The position numbers and the translations under genes are program-made. DNA of 64,000 bases, taken from CAMAXB01 sp964476565 (GTDB taxonomy: Bacteria > Verrucomicrobiota > Verrucomicrobiia > Opitutales > Opitutaceae). Within the stretch, counting starts at the first letter, position 1; each line of letters begins with the position of its first letter. The stretch is taken from assembly GCA_964476565.1 (NCBI GenBank), contig CAYZBG010000016.1:14564-78563 (forward strand), written 5' to 3'. Of this stretch, positions 33,395-42,554 are shown piece after piece. The notes under the pieces are model-generated. The model saw nothing but the letters and a program-made list of their open reading frames with translations, did no database searches and was not told the origin of the DNA.

Positions 33395-35137
33395 TCAGCG
33401 TTGGTCGCGATGCCAGGCGGCGAGGGCAACGTTCCAGGCGGCGTTGAAGTTCACCCAGCCTTCGGGGTGGCGGAACTTGCCGTCGGGATTGAACGGGTAC
33501 TTCTCGGAGCCGGGCGAGGCGCAGAGGGCGCCACGGACCGTCTCGATGCGCGCGCAGGTGTCCGGCTTGTAATGCACCGGCCAACCGCGCTCCACGCGCG
33601 GGAATCCCAGCCACGGATACGCCGTGGCGGCGGCGAGCTGGGGGTTGCGGCCGAAGAGATTGTCGAGCTGGGCAACGGCCAGCTCGCGCAGGCGAGCGGA
33701 CAGCGCCGGGTCGTCGACCACGCGGGCGGCAGCCAGGGCGCTGGCGGCGAAGGCGGCGAGATTCCCCGGTTCGTTGATCTTGGGAATGGTCCAGTGATCC
33801 TGCAGGTCGAAGCGGCGGAAGTCCCAGAGGTTGTCGGAGCGCGCCACCGCCACCTTCGCCCAGGCGACGATCTTCGCCCGCAGACCGGCCGGCGCCGCCT
33901 GCGGATGCGTTTCGAGCAAACGCACGAGCCCGGGGACGGTCTTGTGCTCGCTCATGCGGTGACCCTTGGTGGTGCGCGGGTCGTTCCAGTCCAGGTGCTC
34001 GACAATCCACGCCGCCTGCGCGACGGCGGCGGCGAGGTAGTCGGCCGCGTCGGCACGTTGCTCGCGCCGCGCCACCTCGTGGAGCAGGAGATTGGGCTCG
34101 ATCGAATGACCGGGGGCATGGCGGCCCTTGTACGGATGCAGGTAACCGCCCATCGGATTGTCGCCCTCCATCTCGGCGACGGCGAGGTAGGTCTGCGGAT
34201 CCCACATGGGCGGGATCGCCAACAGGCCGGTCGCCTTCCAGTGAGCGAAGACGAAGTCGCGACACCGTGCGTAGAACGACGCGGGCAGCCAGCGTTGCAA
34301 CTGCGGCCAGGCATGGAGCACGTACACGAATTGCTCGACCGTCTGGCCGTGAATCTGGCGCGGCAGCGGATCGCCACTCGGATCGCGCGTGGCGGGATTC
34401 ACCAAGTAGTAGCCAAGGCCCCAGTGCATGAGCTTCACGACGTCGGGCGCGTCGGCCGCGGGCGGCTCGATCTCGGTGAAGTAGCGCGTCACCGCCTCCA
34501 TCACACCCTCGCTGTGGGGGTTGTTCGCGTCGAAGACGAAGGTCGGCGCCAGCACGCGAGCCTTGTCCGCGGCCCAGTCGATCTGCCGCGGCAGCCGCTC
34601 GTGAAACGCCGGGTCGGCCAAATAAAGATCCACAAGCGAGGGGACGGCGAAATCGTAGTAGGTGCCATCACGCCACGGGCAGCCGCCGAAGGCCGACGGA
34701 TGCGTGCCGAGCACGCTGCGGCAGTCGATCATGAAGTCGACGGCTGCGGCCCAGAACTGTTCCTGGTAGAGGTTGCCACGCACCGCGAAGGGATCGCTGA
34801 CCGTCGCGGTGCGACCGGCCCCGGACACTTCAATCACGTACTCCGCGGCGCGATCGGGCGGACGGAATCCGGAGAAGTCCCCTACTCCGCCGCGAATCAC
34901 ACCTTCAAATAAAACCTCGCCCCCGGTCGCGGCGCGCACGCGAAAAGCGCTGCCGTCCGGCGAAACGGGCGCGGTGAAGCGTTTCACCGCACCCGTTTCG
35001 AAGCCCACCTGGTTCAGGGCGACGACATGCGCGCCTTCCAAGATGACGGCCCGAGGCGACGGCGGCGGCAGTGCTCCACAGGGCGTGACGGCGGCCGTCG
35101 CGATCAGGAGGGCAAGAAGATGTGGGAACCGGAGCAT
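33395..35137 (-). CDS. Secreted GH9-like protein (CelD_N Ig domain plus helical barrel)
   Basis: 580 residues with a signal peptide (MLRFPHLLALLIATAAVTPCGA). The N-terminal region has the CelD_N-type sequence VVALNQVGFETGAVKRFTAP. The rest is an (alpha/alpha)6-type domain (KLMHWGLGYYLV, RRSDNLWDFRR-like ARSDNLWDFRRF, NEPGNLAAFAASALAAARV). At the C-terminus, where GH9 carries N-E-x-x-x-x-x-N-A, it reads GWVNFNAAWNVALAAW, so the usual acid Glu is absent there. A GTG at 35155 overlapping the previous stop is an alternative start. It is a paralogue of the next gene, which it follows by overlap or 14 bp. Substrate unknown. Confidence 0.78.
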   Translation of the reverse strand: MLRFPHLLALLIATAAVTPCGALPPPSPRAVILEGAHVVALNQVGFETGAVKRFTAPVSPDGSAFRVRAATGGEVLFEGVIRGGVGDFSGFRPPDRAAEYVIEVSGAGRTATVSDPFAVRGNLYQEQFWAAAVDFMIDCRSVLGTHPSAFGGCPWRDGTYYDFAVPSLVDLYLADPAFHERLPRQIDWAADKARVLAPTFVFDANNPHSEGVMEAVTRYFTEIEPPAADAPDVVKLMHWGLGYYLVNPATRDPSGDPLPRQIHGQTVEQFVYVLHAWPQLQRWLPASFYARCRDFVFAHWKATGLLAIPPMWDPQTYLAVAEMEGDNPMGGYLHPYKGRHAPGHSIEPNLLLHEVARREQRADAADYLAAAVAQAAWIVEHLDWNDPRTTKGHRMSEHKTVPGLVRLLETHPQAAPAGLRAKIVAWAKVAVARSDNLWDFRRFDLQDHWTIPKINEPGNLAAFAASALAAARVVDDPALSARLRELAVAQLDNLFGRNPQLAAATAYPWLGFPRVERGWPVHYKPDTCARIETVRGALCASPGSEKYPFNPDGKFRHPEGWVNFNAAWNVALAAWHRDQR

Positions 35138-35151
35138 GGCAGAATATCCAC

Positions 35152-37500
35152 TCACAGCGCGGTGCTCGCCGACCGGGCCAGAAAGCCGAAGCCGTAGGCC
35201 GCGGTGGCCGAGGCGCCGCGCGGTGTCGAGAGCACGCCGTCGTCAACGCGCGCGGTCGCGTCCGGTGCGAGGCGAAGGCGGCCGGTCAACGTGCGGGCAT
35301 CGGGACCGTCCTCGGTGACAGTGACCCATTCGGTGTCGCCGTTTGAGGTGGTCACGCGCACGCGGCCAGTCTCCACGCGGGCGTAGTCGAAGTTGAGCGG
35401 CGCCGTGAGTTGCACGACGAGATCCGAGTCCTCGCGTCGCACCGTGACACTCGTCTCATGGTGGGCGAGCCAGGCCAGACTTTGGTTGAAGGCGGCGTTG
35501 AACTGCACCCAGCCCTCCGTCCAGCCGACGTTGCCGACCTCGGGATGATAGGGGTAGTGCTGCGTCTTCGGCGCGCCATCGATGACAAAGCGGGCCTTCT
35601 CCAACTGGCCGATGCCGCCGTGGTGAAACGAGTACCAGCCGAACTCGACCCCCTCCAGCTCGCGCGCTGCATCGTAGGAGAAGTGGCGGCCGGTGGGATT
35701 GCGTCCGAATCCGTTGTCGAAATGAGCGTAGGCCACCTGCTCGAGGCGGGCGCGGCGGCTGGCGTCATCGATGAATGGATACACGGCGAGCAAAGGGCCG
35801 GGCAGGCCGAGCACGTTGCCCGGTTCGTTCCACATCGTGCGCGCCGGGCCGGTCGGCACCCAGCCGCCGTCGTCGGTGAGCCGGCGGAAGTCCCACAGGT
35901 TCTCGGAGCGGCGCAGCGCGACGCGGCTCCAGGCGTCGAGCTTCTCGCGCAGGCCCGCCGGGGCGCGGTCGGGATACTCCTTCAGGAAGTGCACGAGACC
36001 CGCGACGGTGAGGAACTCGCTCATGCGCTGTCCCTTGGTCGTCTGTGGATCCTCCCAGTCGAGGTTTGCGATCATCCAGGCGACCTGACGGTGCGCCGCC
36101 TCGAGGAAGCGTTCGGCATCGGGCCGGCCTTCGCGCCGTGCCACGGCGTACATGAGCAGGTTGGGTTGGACGGAGAAGCCGGGCGGGTACGCGCCCTTCG
36201 TCGTGCCAAGCTTGGTCTTGAGCGCGAAGAGATCGTGCTCGGGGCTCTCGTCGTAAGGGTACGCGCGGTCGCAGGTCGTCTGCGCCCAGGTAGCGAAGGC
36301 GTAGTCGCGCACGGCCGCGTAGTTCTGCGCGGGCAGCCAGGCCTCGATCCACGGCCAGGCGTAGAGGAAGTAGGCCAGCTGGGCCTTGAGGTGCTCGTGG
36401 GTCAGCTTCTGCGTGACGACCACATCGGCGCCCCAATGGATCAGCTTCACGATATCCGGAGCGTCCTCGCGGTACGGTTCGAGGGTGCCCCAGAGCTTGC
36501 GGGCATCGGGTGCCTCGTAGCTCACCTGGCGCGGCATGCGCTCGTAGGCGGACGGATTCGAAAGGTACTGCGGCACGAGTGTGTGCAGCACCCAGCCGAA
36601 GTGGTGATCGTCGCGCCAGCTGAAGGAGCCGCGGCAGATGTCGCGCCAGTTGCCGACGTAGTGCCGGCTGTCGACCATGAAGTCGATCGAGCGCTGGTAC
36701 GTGACGCGCTCGAGCCACCAGTGACCGATGCGGAACGGCACTGAACGATGTCCGCCCGCTTCGACGACAAACTCGTCGGCGGAGGCGGGATCGAAGGCTG
36801 AGAAATCGCCGCGTCCCTGCGCGATCGTGCCGCGAAACACAGGTTCGCCGCCCGACGCGCGGCGCACGACGAAGTCCGTGCCGTCGGCGACGGTCGGCGC
36901 GGTGAAACGCTTGGGCTCGCCGCGGTTGAAGCCGCTTTGGTTCAGATAAATCCGCGGGATGACCTCGTCCGGCGCACTCTCCGTGCCCTCTGCGATGATC
37001 GGTGGCATGCCGCCGCCGGCAGCCGGCCAGACCACCAGCTCCTTCACGCGCGCCGCGCCGTCGCCGGTGGACGTGATCCAGAGGCGAAGCCGATCGGTCG
37101 TGACGACGAGGGTGTCGTCGAAGGCGAGGCTGAACGCGAGGCGCTGATTGCCACTGATCCGGGCGGAAGGGACATCGACCCACGCCCCGTCGCGCCAGAA
37201 CTGGACGACGAGGTCGCGGATCACGGTGGTCGGATCGAAGCCGGTGAACACGTGCACGCCCGCCAGCGTTGTCGCCGCCGGGAAACGGACCTCCAGCCAG
37301 GCCGGTCCGGCGCCCGGGGCGCTGATCCACGTCGACTCCTCCGTGACGAGTCCATCCACCGCTCGCGACGGCTCGCGGCCGTCCGCGACGGAGCTCGCCG
37401 TGGCGGCGACCGGGCGGAGCGAGGACAGCTGGACCGCGCCGGCCGTGCCGGTGACGGGACCGAGCACAGCCGGGAGAAGGAGCCAACGAAGCGATCGCAT
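35152..37500 (-). CDS. Secreted discoidin-GH9-like protein
   Basis: 782 residues with a signal peptide (MRSLRWLLLPAVLGPVTGTAGA). Residues 25-160 are an F5/8 type C (discoidin) domain (SRAVDGLVTEESTWISAPGAGPAWLEVRFPAATTLAGVHVFTGF), which usually binds sugars. Then come CelD_N (IPRIYLNQSGFNRGEPKRFTAP) and a GH9-like helical domain (SIDFMVDSRHYVGNWRD, KLIHWGAD, RRSENLWDFRR, NEPGNVLGLPGPLLAVY). The C-terminal catalytic region reads GWVQFNAAFNQSLAWL, again without the standard NE motif. It is the paralogue of 33395-35137 with an extra lectin domain. It starts 26 bp after the TonB receptor stop. The frame opens upstream, but the ATG at 37500 starts the signal peptide. Confidence 0.8.
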   Translation of the reverse strand: MRSLRWLLLPAVLGPVTGTAGAVQLSSLRPVAATASSVADGREPSRAVDGLVTEESTWISAPGAGPAWLEVRFPAATTLAGVHVFTGFDPTTVIRDLVVQFWRDGAWVDVPSARISGNQRLAFSLAFDDTLVVTTDRLRLWITSTGDGAARVKELVVWPAAGGGMPPIIAEGTESAPDEVIPRIYLNQSGFNRGEPKRFTAPTVADGTDFVVRRASGGEPVFRGTIAQGRGDFSAFDPASADEFVVEAGGHRSVPFRIGHWWLERVTYQRSIDFMVDSRHYVGNWRDICRGSFSWRDDHHFGWVLHTLVPQYLSNPSAYERMPRQVSYEAPDARKLWGTLEPYREDAPDIVKLIHWGADVVVTQKLTHEHLKAQLAYFLYAWPWIEAWLPAQNYAAVRDYAFATWAQTTCDRAYPYDESPEHDLFALKTKLGTTKGAYPPGFSVQPNLLMYAVARREGRPDAERFLEAAHRQVAWMIANLDWEDPQTTKGQRMSEFLTVAGLVHFLKEYPDRAPAGLREKLDAWSRVALRRSENLWDFRRLTDDGGWVPTGPARTMWNEPGNVLGLPGPLLAVYPFIDDASRRARLEQVAYAHFDNGFGRNPTGRHFSYDAARELEGVEFGWYSFHHGGIGQLEKARFVIDGAPKTQHYPYHPEVGNVGWTEGWVQFNAAFNQSLAWLAHHETSVTVRREDSDLVVQLTAPLNFDYARVETGRVRVTTSNGDTEWVTVTEDGPDARTLTGRLRLAPDATARVDDGVLSTPRGASATAAYGFGFLARSASTAL

Positions 37501-37526
37501 GGTCGTGGGGTGGCGGGGTGTGGCGA

Positions 37527-40169
37527 TCAGAACCGAGTACGCACCGTCAGGAAAGCCTGACGTGGCGCGCCGAAGACACGGTTGCCCTCGATGTACGTCG
37601 AGTTGGTGATGTTCTCGATGTGCAGCAGGAAGCTCGTGTCGCGGCCCCAGAGCTTGGTGTCGTAGCCGAGGTTGAGGTCGCCGACGATGAAGGACGGGAA
37701 GATGATGCCCCAGGCCGAGTTCGCCGGCTGGCCCCACATCTCGGACTGATAACGCACGCCGAGGCCGACCGAGGCGCCCTTGAGGCGGCCGGTGGAGAAC
37801 TCGTAGCGCTGGAAGAGGCGGACGAGCGTGTCGGGGGCGAAGTCGAGCGGGCGCCCGTTCAGGATGGTGAAGTCACGCAGCAGGATCGGATCGCTGGTCG
37901 GCGGACGGTCGACCGTCTGCTCGTTCGTCGTCAGATGGCTCGCCCCGAGGATGACCGAGTAGTTGTCGTTCGGCGACCAGACGAGGTCCATCTCGTAGCC
38001 CTCGGTGGAGTTGCCCTCGATCGGCTGCACCCAGTTGACGCGGGCGCGTACGCCGGGGTTGGCCGTGGCGGTGTTATTGTCCACCTCCGTGCCCACATTG
38101 CGCGGATCGTTGCCGTTGCGCACGGTGTCGGTGACGAGCACATTGCCGCGCACGAGCTGGAACCAGCCGAAGCTGCCGGTGAGCTTGCCGTTGGCGGTGC
38201 TGAACTTGAGGCCGAGCTCCTTGCCCGTGCCGGTCTCATTCGGCACCGGATTCGCGCGGCGTTCCTCTTCCGTGACGATGTCGGGCGGCGAGATGCCGAA
38301 CGAAACGCGGCTCACGAGCGAGCCGCCGCGCGTGGTTTCGCCGCGGTTGTAGCTGGCGTAAGCGTTGAGGCCGCGACGCAGGCGCACGGACAGGCCGTAC
38401 ATGTAGGAATCGACCGGCTCGGGCTTGCTGCTGCTCAGCTGGGGCACGCCATTGACGAGCACCGGCACGCGGTCGCGGTCGAGTGAGCCGGACTTGTCGC
38501 GGCTGAAGTTGCGACGGGCGCCGGCGGTGAGCGTGGCGCGACCTTCCCAGAAGCCGACGCCGGTGGCGGCATAGACGGCGCGGCTGATCGACCGGCCGTA
38601 ACCGTAGGCACCCTGCCCGGCGGGCCGGACTTCGCTCGGCCAGCGCGTGACGGCGCGTGTATCCGGAAACGCATGCACCCGCGGATCGAAGAACTGGAAG
38701 ATCTGCTGGCCGGTGAGCGGATTGGCCGGGTTGTTGAAGACGTTCGGCGAGGCGGGCACGGGCGCGAGGCCGGAGTAATCGAAGAAGGCATCCTCGGTGT
38801 AGGACTCGCTGCGGCCGTACTGGCCACCGACGATCAGTTTCGGATCGAGGAACCGCCACGGCCGGCCGATGACGGCCTCGACCTTGCTGTCGAAGGACTC
38901 GGACTCGGTGCGGGTGCCGCTGCCAAAGTTGAGCGGATTGTTGCCGTCGGCATAGATGCGCTGACCGAAGCTGTAGTAGTCGTGATGGATCTTGGAATCG
39001 ACGAAGCGCGCGATGCCGCGTACCTGCACGAGGTCGCTGGCGATCCAAGTGGACTCGACCTCGTAGAGGGCGACGGGCTCCTCGAAGCCGGCGTTGGGCC
39101 CGTAGTAGTTGTAACGGCGTCCGCTCGGGGCGTTGCCGTCGATCAGGTCCTCGCCCTCGCCCAGCGAGACCCAGCGGCCCGTGGTGTCGAAGACGTCCTG
39201 GCGCCAGGTGCCGAAGGCCTGGCCGATACGGGTGCGGTACTCCTCCACGGTGAACGGCAGGCCGGCACCGGGACCGGTCGTGCGGCGGCGGCCGAGTTCG
39301 AGCAAGGCCGGGGCAGGATCGTTGTAGGCTGACTGGTAGTTCACCGTGCCGGTGACGTTCTGCGAAACCAGGTTGCCCGTGGCCTTGCGGTAGTAGGCAT
39401 CGAGCCGCACGTCGAAGGTGCGCGACGGACGCCAGAGCAGCTGCGGATTGATGTAGAACGAGCGTGAGTCGGAGTGGTCGCGCCAGGTTTCCTTGTCGTT
39501 CGCATCGAGGATCAGGCGGTAGGCGAGCGTGCGCGTGAGCGGGCCGGTGGAGTCGAGCGTGGCGCGGTAGTAGGAGTGAGAACCGACCTTGAGCGTGAGT
39601 TCGTCGGCGCGCTGGAACTGGGGCTTCTTGGTGACGAGGTTGACCTCGCCGCCCAGCGTGGCGCCGCCGATGAAGACGGCCATCGGGCCCTTGGCGACCT
39701 CGATGCGGTCGACGTTCTCGGTGTCGAAGCCGGTGCCGAGGCGGAGGCCGTTGCGGAAGGTGCCATTGTAGGGCTGGCCGCGGAAGCGGTTACCGTTGGC
39801 CTGGCCATTGCCGCGGCCGAGTCCGGGCGAGTAGTTGCCGTTGCTCGCGTGCGGATCGAGCGTGACGCCGCTCACATAACTCATTGCGCCGATGAAACCC
39901 TCGAGGCCCGCGTCGCGCAGGAACTCGCCGGTCACGACGGTGATGGGCAGCGGGGTGTCGATCAGCGCCTGGGCGAAGCCGGTCGTGGCCACGGCGTTCT
40001 CGACGCGATAGCCGGCGTCCTGGGTGCTGCTCACCTCGAAGACGGAGAGTCGGATGGGTTCCTCCGCCGGCGCGGCCTGGGCCGCAGGGGCGGTCGGCTG
40101 GGCGGGGGCAAGAAGCGGCGTCAGGGCCGCGCAAACCAACAAGGGACGACAAAGCAATGCGGTCTTCAT
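37527..40169 (-). CDS. TonB-dependent receptor heading the polysaccharide operon
   Basis: 880 residues: a signal peptide (MKTALLCRPLLVCAALTPLLAPAQ), a plug domain to about 190 (SVFEVSSTQDAGYRVENAVATTGFAQALIDTPLPITVVTGEFLRDAG, VDRIEVAKGPMAVFIGGATLGGEVNLVTKKP) and a long beta-barrel ending in FLTVRTRF. It imports the polymer fragments handled by the genes below it in the same direction (GH9-like pair, FAD, six-hairpin, MFS). It is divergent from the LacI gene at 40277. A longer frame to 40241 is less likely, because the ATG at 40169 starts a good signal peptide. Confidence 0.93.
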   Translation of the reverse strand: MKTALLCRPLLVCAALTPLLAPAQPTAPAAQAAPAEEPIRLSVFEVSSTQDAGYRVENAVATTGFAQALIDTPLPITVVTGEFLRDAGLEGFIGAMSYVSGVTLDPHASNGNYSPGLGRGNGQANGNRFRGQPYNGTFRNGLRLGTGFDTENVDRIEVAKGPMAVFIGGATLGGEVNLVTKKPQFQRADELTLKVGSHSYYRATLDSTGPLTRTLAYRLILDANDKETWRDHSDSRSFYINPQLLWRPSRTFDVRLDAYYRKATGNLVSQNVTGTVNYQSAYNDPAPALLELGRRRTTGPGAGLPFTVEEYRTRIGQAFGTWRQDVFDTTGRWVSLGEGEDLIDGNAPSGRRYNYYGPNAGFEEPVALYEVESTWIASDLVQVRGIARFVDSKIHHDYYSFGQRIYADGNNPLNFGSGTRTESESFDSKVEAVIGRPWRFLDPKLIVGGQYGRSESYTEDAFFDYSGLAPVPASPNVFNNPANPLTGQQIFQFFDPRVHAFPDTRAVTRWPSEVRPAGQGAYGYGRSISRAVYAATGVGFWEGRATLTAGARRNFSRDKSGSLDRDRVPVLVNGVPQLSSSKPEPVDSYMYGLSVRLRRGLNAYASYNRGETTRGGSLVSRVSFGISPPDIVTEEERRANPVPNETGTGKELGLKFSTANGKLTGSFGWFQLVRGNVLVTDTVRNGNDPRNVGTEVDNNTATANPGVRARVNWVQPIEGNSTEGYEMDLVWSPNDNYSVILGASHLTTNEQTVDRPPTSDPILLRDFTILNGRPLDFAPDTLVRLFQRYEFSTGRLKGASVGLGVRYQSEMWGQPANSAWGIIFPSFIVGDLNLGYDTKLWGRDTSFLLHIENITNSTYIEGNRVFGAPRQAFLTVRTRF

Positions 40170-40252
40170 GGGGGTCAAGCGGGATGCCGGCGGGATAGTG
40201 ACGGCATCGGGATCTAAAGAATCCTTTGCAGTTGAGGCCAAACCCTGTGCCG

Positions 40253-40266
40253 GTGAATCTGTTCAC
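40253..40266. promoter_or_regulatory. Candidate LacI operator, palindrome
   Basis: GTGAATCTGTTCAC has five-base inverted arms (GTGAA/TTCAC) around four bases. It stands in the 107 bp between the divergent receptor and LacI genes. The half-site is shared with 23444-23461. The match of spacing to known LacI sites is suggestive only. Confidence 0.45.
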
Positions 40267-40276
40267 TGTACCCCGC

Positions 40277-41302
40277 ATGACCCTGGCCCAAATCGCCCGC
40301 CGCACCGGCTTCTCGCGCTCCACCGTATCGTACGCGCTCCGGAACGACCCGAAGATCCCTTCGGAAACGCGGGAGCGCATCCAGGCGGCCGCCCGCGCGC
40401 TCGGGTATCGCCCGAATCCACGCGTCGCCGAGCTGCTCGCGCAGATCCGGCGCGGGCGGAGACATCCGATGGGCGAGCGCCTCGCCTTCGTCTGGGTGCA
40501 CACCGCGCGGCGCGAGGCGGCCGAAAGCGCGTTCCTGCAGGGCGTGCTCACCGGCGCACGCGAACGCGCGCAGCAAAGCGGCTACGCGCTGGAGGAGTTC
40601 TGGACGGACGACCCAGGCATGACGGACCGCCGCCTGCAGCAGGTCATCCGTGCCCGCGGCATCACCGGGGTGATCCTCTCGCCGGTGATGCATGCGGAGA
40701 CGACGGTGACGCTGGACTGGGACTGGAGCCAGTTCGCCGCGGCGGTGGTGGGCAACGTGACCTGGCAGCCGGAGCTGCACCACGCCGGACATCACCATTT
40801 CGTCGGCATGCAGATCTGCCTGCGCGAACTCGCGCGGCACGGCTACCGCCGGCCGGCGGCGGTGATCGACGCCGAGACGAATGAGCGGGCCAAGCGGGCG
40901 TGGCAGGGCGCGTTCGCCGCCCACCACCCCACCCCCTCGGCGATCCCAGCGCTGTGGCGGTTACACCACGGCTCCCGCGACCTACCGCTCAGCTGGCTCA
41001 CGCGCGGGAATGCAGACGCCCTCATCGTCAGCGGAACGGAGCTGCTGGCCGGCAACGCCCTGCACGCGCACTGCGGCAAGCGCGGCCTGCCGGTGTTGAG
41101 CCTGCGGTGGGAGGAGGAAACGCTCCCCGTGGGCGGGATCGACCCGTGTTACCCTCGCATCGCGGCCCACGCCGTCGACCTCGTCGCGAATCAGCTCACA
41201 CTCAATGAATCCGGCCCGCCGGACCTGCCGCGCATCATGCTCTTTGCCGGGCGCTGGATCGCTCCACCGGAGTTTGCCGGTCGGGCCCTGGTGCCGGCGT
41301 GA
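40277..41302 (+). CDS. LacI/GalR-family transcriptional regulator (paralogue of 23499)
   Basis: 341 residues. The HTH is MTLAQIARRTGFSRSTVSYALRNDPKIPSETRERIQAAARALGYRP. The effector-domain blocks are AFVWVHTARREAAES, ITGVILSPVM, WDWSQFAAAVVGNVTWQPELHHAGHHHF and PRIMLFAGRWI, so this and the regulator at 23499 are close relatives. The ATG at 40277 is preferred over TTG at 40226. It is divergent from the operon it probably represses or senses. The gene ends 8 bp before the convergent aminotransferase. Ligand unknown. Confidence 0.9.
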   Translation: MTLAQIARRTGFSRSTVSYALRNDPKIPSETRERIQAAARALGYRPNPRVAELLAQIRRGRRHPMGERLAFVWVHTARREAAESAFLQGVLTGARERAQQSGYALEEFWTDDPGMTDRRLQQVIRARGITGVILSPVMHAETTVTLDWDWSQFAAAVVGNVTWQPELHHAGHHHFVGMQICLRELARHGYRRPAAVIDAETNERAKRAWQGAFAAHHPTPSAIPALWRLHHGSRDLPLSWLTRGNADALIVSGTELLAGNALHAHCGKRGLPVLSLRWEEETLPVGGIDPCYPRIAAHAVDLVANQLTLNESGPPDLPRIMLFAGRWIAPPEFAGRALVPA

Positions 41303-41309
41303 GTCCGAC

Positions 41310-42446
41310 CTAAGCGCCCGGGCGCATCACGGCACGCAGCGCGACGGCGAACTTCGCCATCTCGTCATCCGTGCCAATGCTCACGCGGCACCAGTCCGGA
41401 TACCGCTTCGCCGGCGCATGCGGCCAGCCTACGAGGAAACCGCGTTCCTTCATCACCGCCTGAAACTCCCCCATCGGCCGGCGCACCTCGTGGAAGACGA
41501 AATTGCCCAACGACGGCGTGTAGCGCAGGCCGAGTTCGTCGAGCAGCGCGCCGTAACGGGCCCGGCCCTCGCGGATCTTGCGCACGCTCCAGGCATGGAA
41601 GGCCGTCTCGAAGAGCGAGGCGCGGGCCGCGGCGACGCCGAGGAAGTTGACACTCGACATCTGCAGCTTCCGCAACGCCGCCGCCAACGCCGGCGTTGTC
41701 ACCACATAACCGATACGGTGTCCGGCCAGGCCGTGGGACTTCGAGAAGGAGCGGCCGATCATCACGGGTAGGCCGGCACGCACCAGCGCCACCTGGGTGT
41801 GCGCGCGGGGATCGTCGAGCAGGTCCACGTAGACCTCGTCGAGGAACACAGGCGCGCGCGGCGCGATCTCGCGGCAGAACGCAGCCACGGCGGCCGGCGG
41901 CAGCACGGTGCCAGACGGATTGTCGGGGTTGCAGACGTAGACGAGGGCGGTGGACGCATCGACGGCTGCGGCCATGGCCGGCAGATCGTGCTGCATCGTG
42001 TCCGGCCGATGCTCGATCCGGCGCACCTCGGCGCCGACCTTCACCGCATAGTCGGTGAGCTGAAAATAGGTCGGTTCGGCCGCGACGACCGAACGGCCGG
42101 GACGGAGGAAGGCCGCCGCGGCGAGCGCCAGCAGTTCGTCGCACCCGTTGCCCAGCACGATGTGGTCGACGGGCACGCCTTCCTTTTGCGCCAGGAGCTC
42201 CTGGAGCACGTACTCCTCGCGGAACGGATAGCGGGACGATTGCGGGGCGGCGCGGAGGATGGCCTGGACGACGGCCGGGGCGGGTCCGAACGGGTTCTCG
42301 TTACCGCCCAAGTTGATGTGGCGGCCTTCGGGCGGCGGCGCAGTCAGCTCCTGGGCACCCAGCCGCCACGGCGGCGCCGCGCCCGCCCCAGCGAGGGCGA
42401 GGGCGGCGGTGCGCAGCCAGGTGCGGCGAGAGAGCGGTGCAGCCAT
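41310..42446 (-). CDS. Tat-exported HisC-type PLP aminotransferase
   Basis: 378 residues. The start MAAPLSRRTWLRTAALALAGAG is a twin-arginine signal (SRRTWL). The mature protein follows the fold-type I aminotransferase order: LGGNENPFGPAP, ALVYVCNPDNPSGT, PVFLDEVYVDLL, SFSKSHGLAGHRIGY (PLP Lys K236) and a C-terminal CRVSIGT. This is the histidinol-phosphate aminotransferase family, but exported. Export by Tat fits a protein that must fold around PLP first. Its partner at 42555 is similar, and an exported oxidase and RidA proteins are nearby. The substrate is unknown; it should not be taken as the histidine-pathway enzyme. Confidence 0.88.
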   Translation of the reverse strand: MAAPLSRRTWLRTAALALAGAGAAPPWRLGAQELTAPPPEGRHINLGGNENPFGPAPAVVQAILRAAPQSSRYPFREEYVLQELLAQKEGVPVDHIVLGNGCDELLALAAAAFLRPGRSVVAAEPTYFQLTDYAVKVGAEVRRIEHRPDTMQHDLPAMAAAVDASTALVYVCNPDNPSGTVLPPAAVAAFCREIAPRAPVFLDEVYVDLLDDPRAHTQVALVRAGLPVMIGRSFSKSHGLAGHRIGYVVTTPALAAALRKLQMSSVNFLGVAAARASLFETAFHAWSVRKIREGRARYGALLDELGLRYTPSLGNFVFHEVRRPMGEFQAVMKERGFLVGWPHAPAKRYPDWCRVSIGTDDEMAKFAVALRAVMRPGA

Positions 42447-42490
42447 GAATCAGTTTCAGCACGCCGCGGGCCACGCCTCCGACCGCGCCC

Positions 42491-42524
42491 AAAAAACACG
42501 CCGTCCCGGCGAAGGGACGGCGTG
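42491..42524 (-). terminator. Rho-independent terminator of the aminotransferase at 42555
   Basis: The arms CACGCCGTCCC (42497-42507) and GGGACGGCGTG (42514-42524) pair perfectly around GGCGAA. On the minus strand the stem is followed by six T (complement of 42491-42496). It stands between the two aminotransferase genes, so they are separate transcripts. Confidence 0.85.
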
Positions 42525-42554
42525 CAAACTACAGAGGGATCGAAGCGGTCCGAA

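Noticed and set aside
33381..34265. Upstream extension of the FAD oxidoreductase frame
   Set aside because: It overlaps the GH9-like gene in another frame and lacks family features; the FAD fold begins at 33380.
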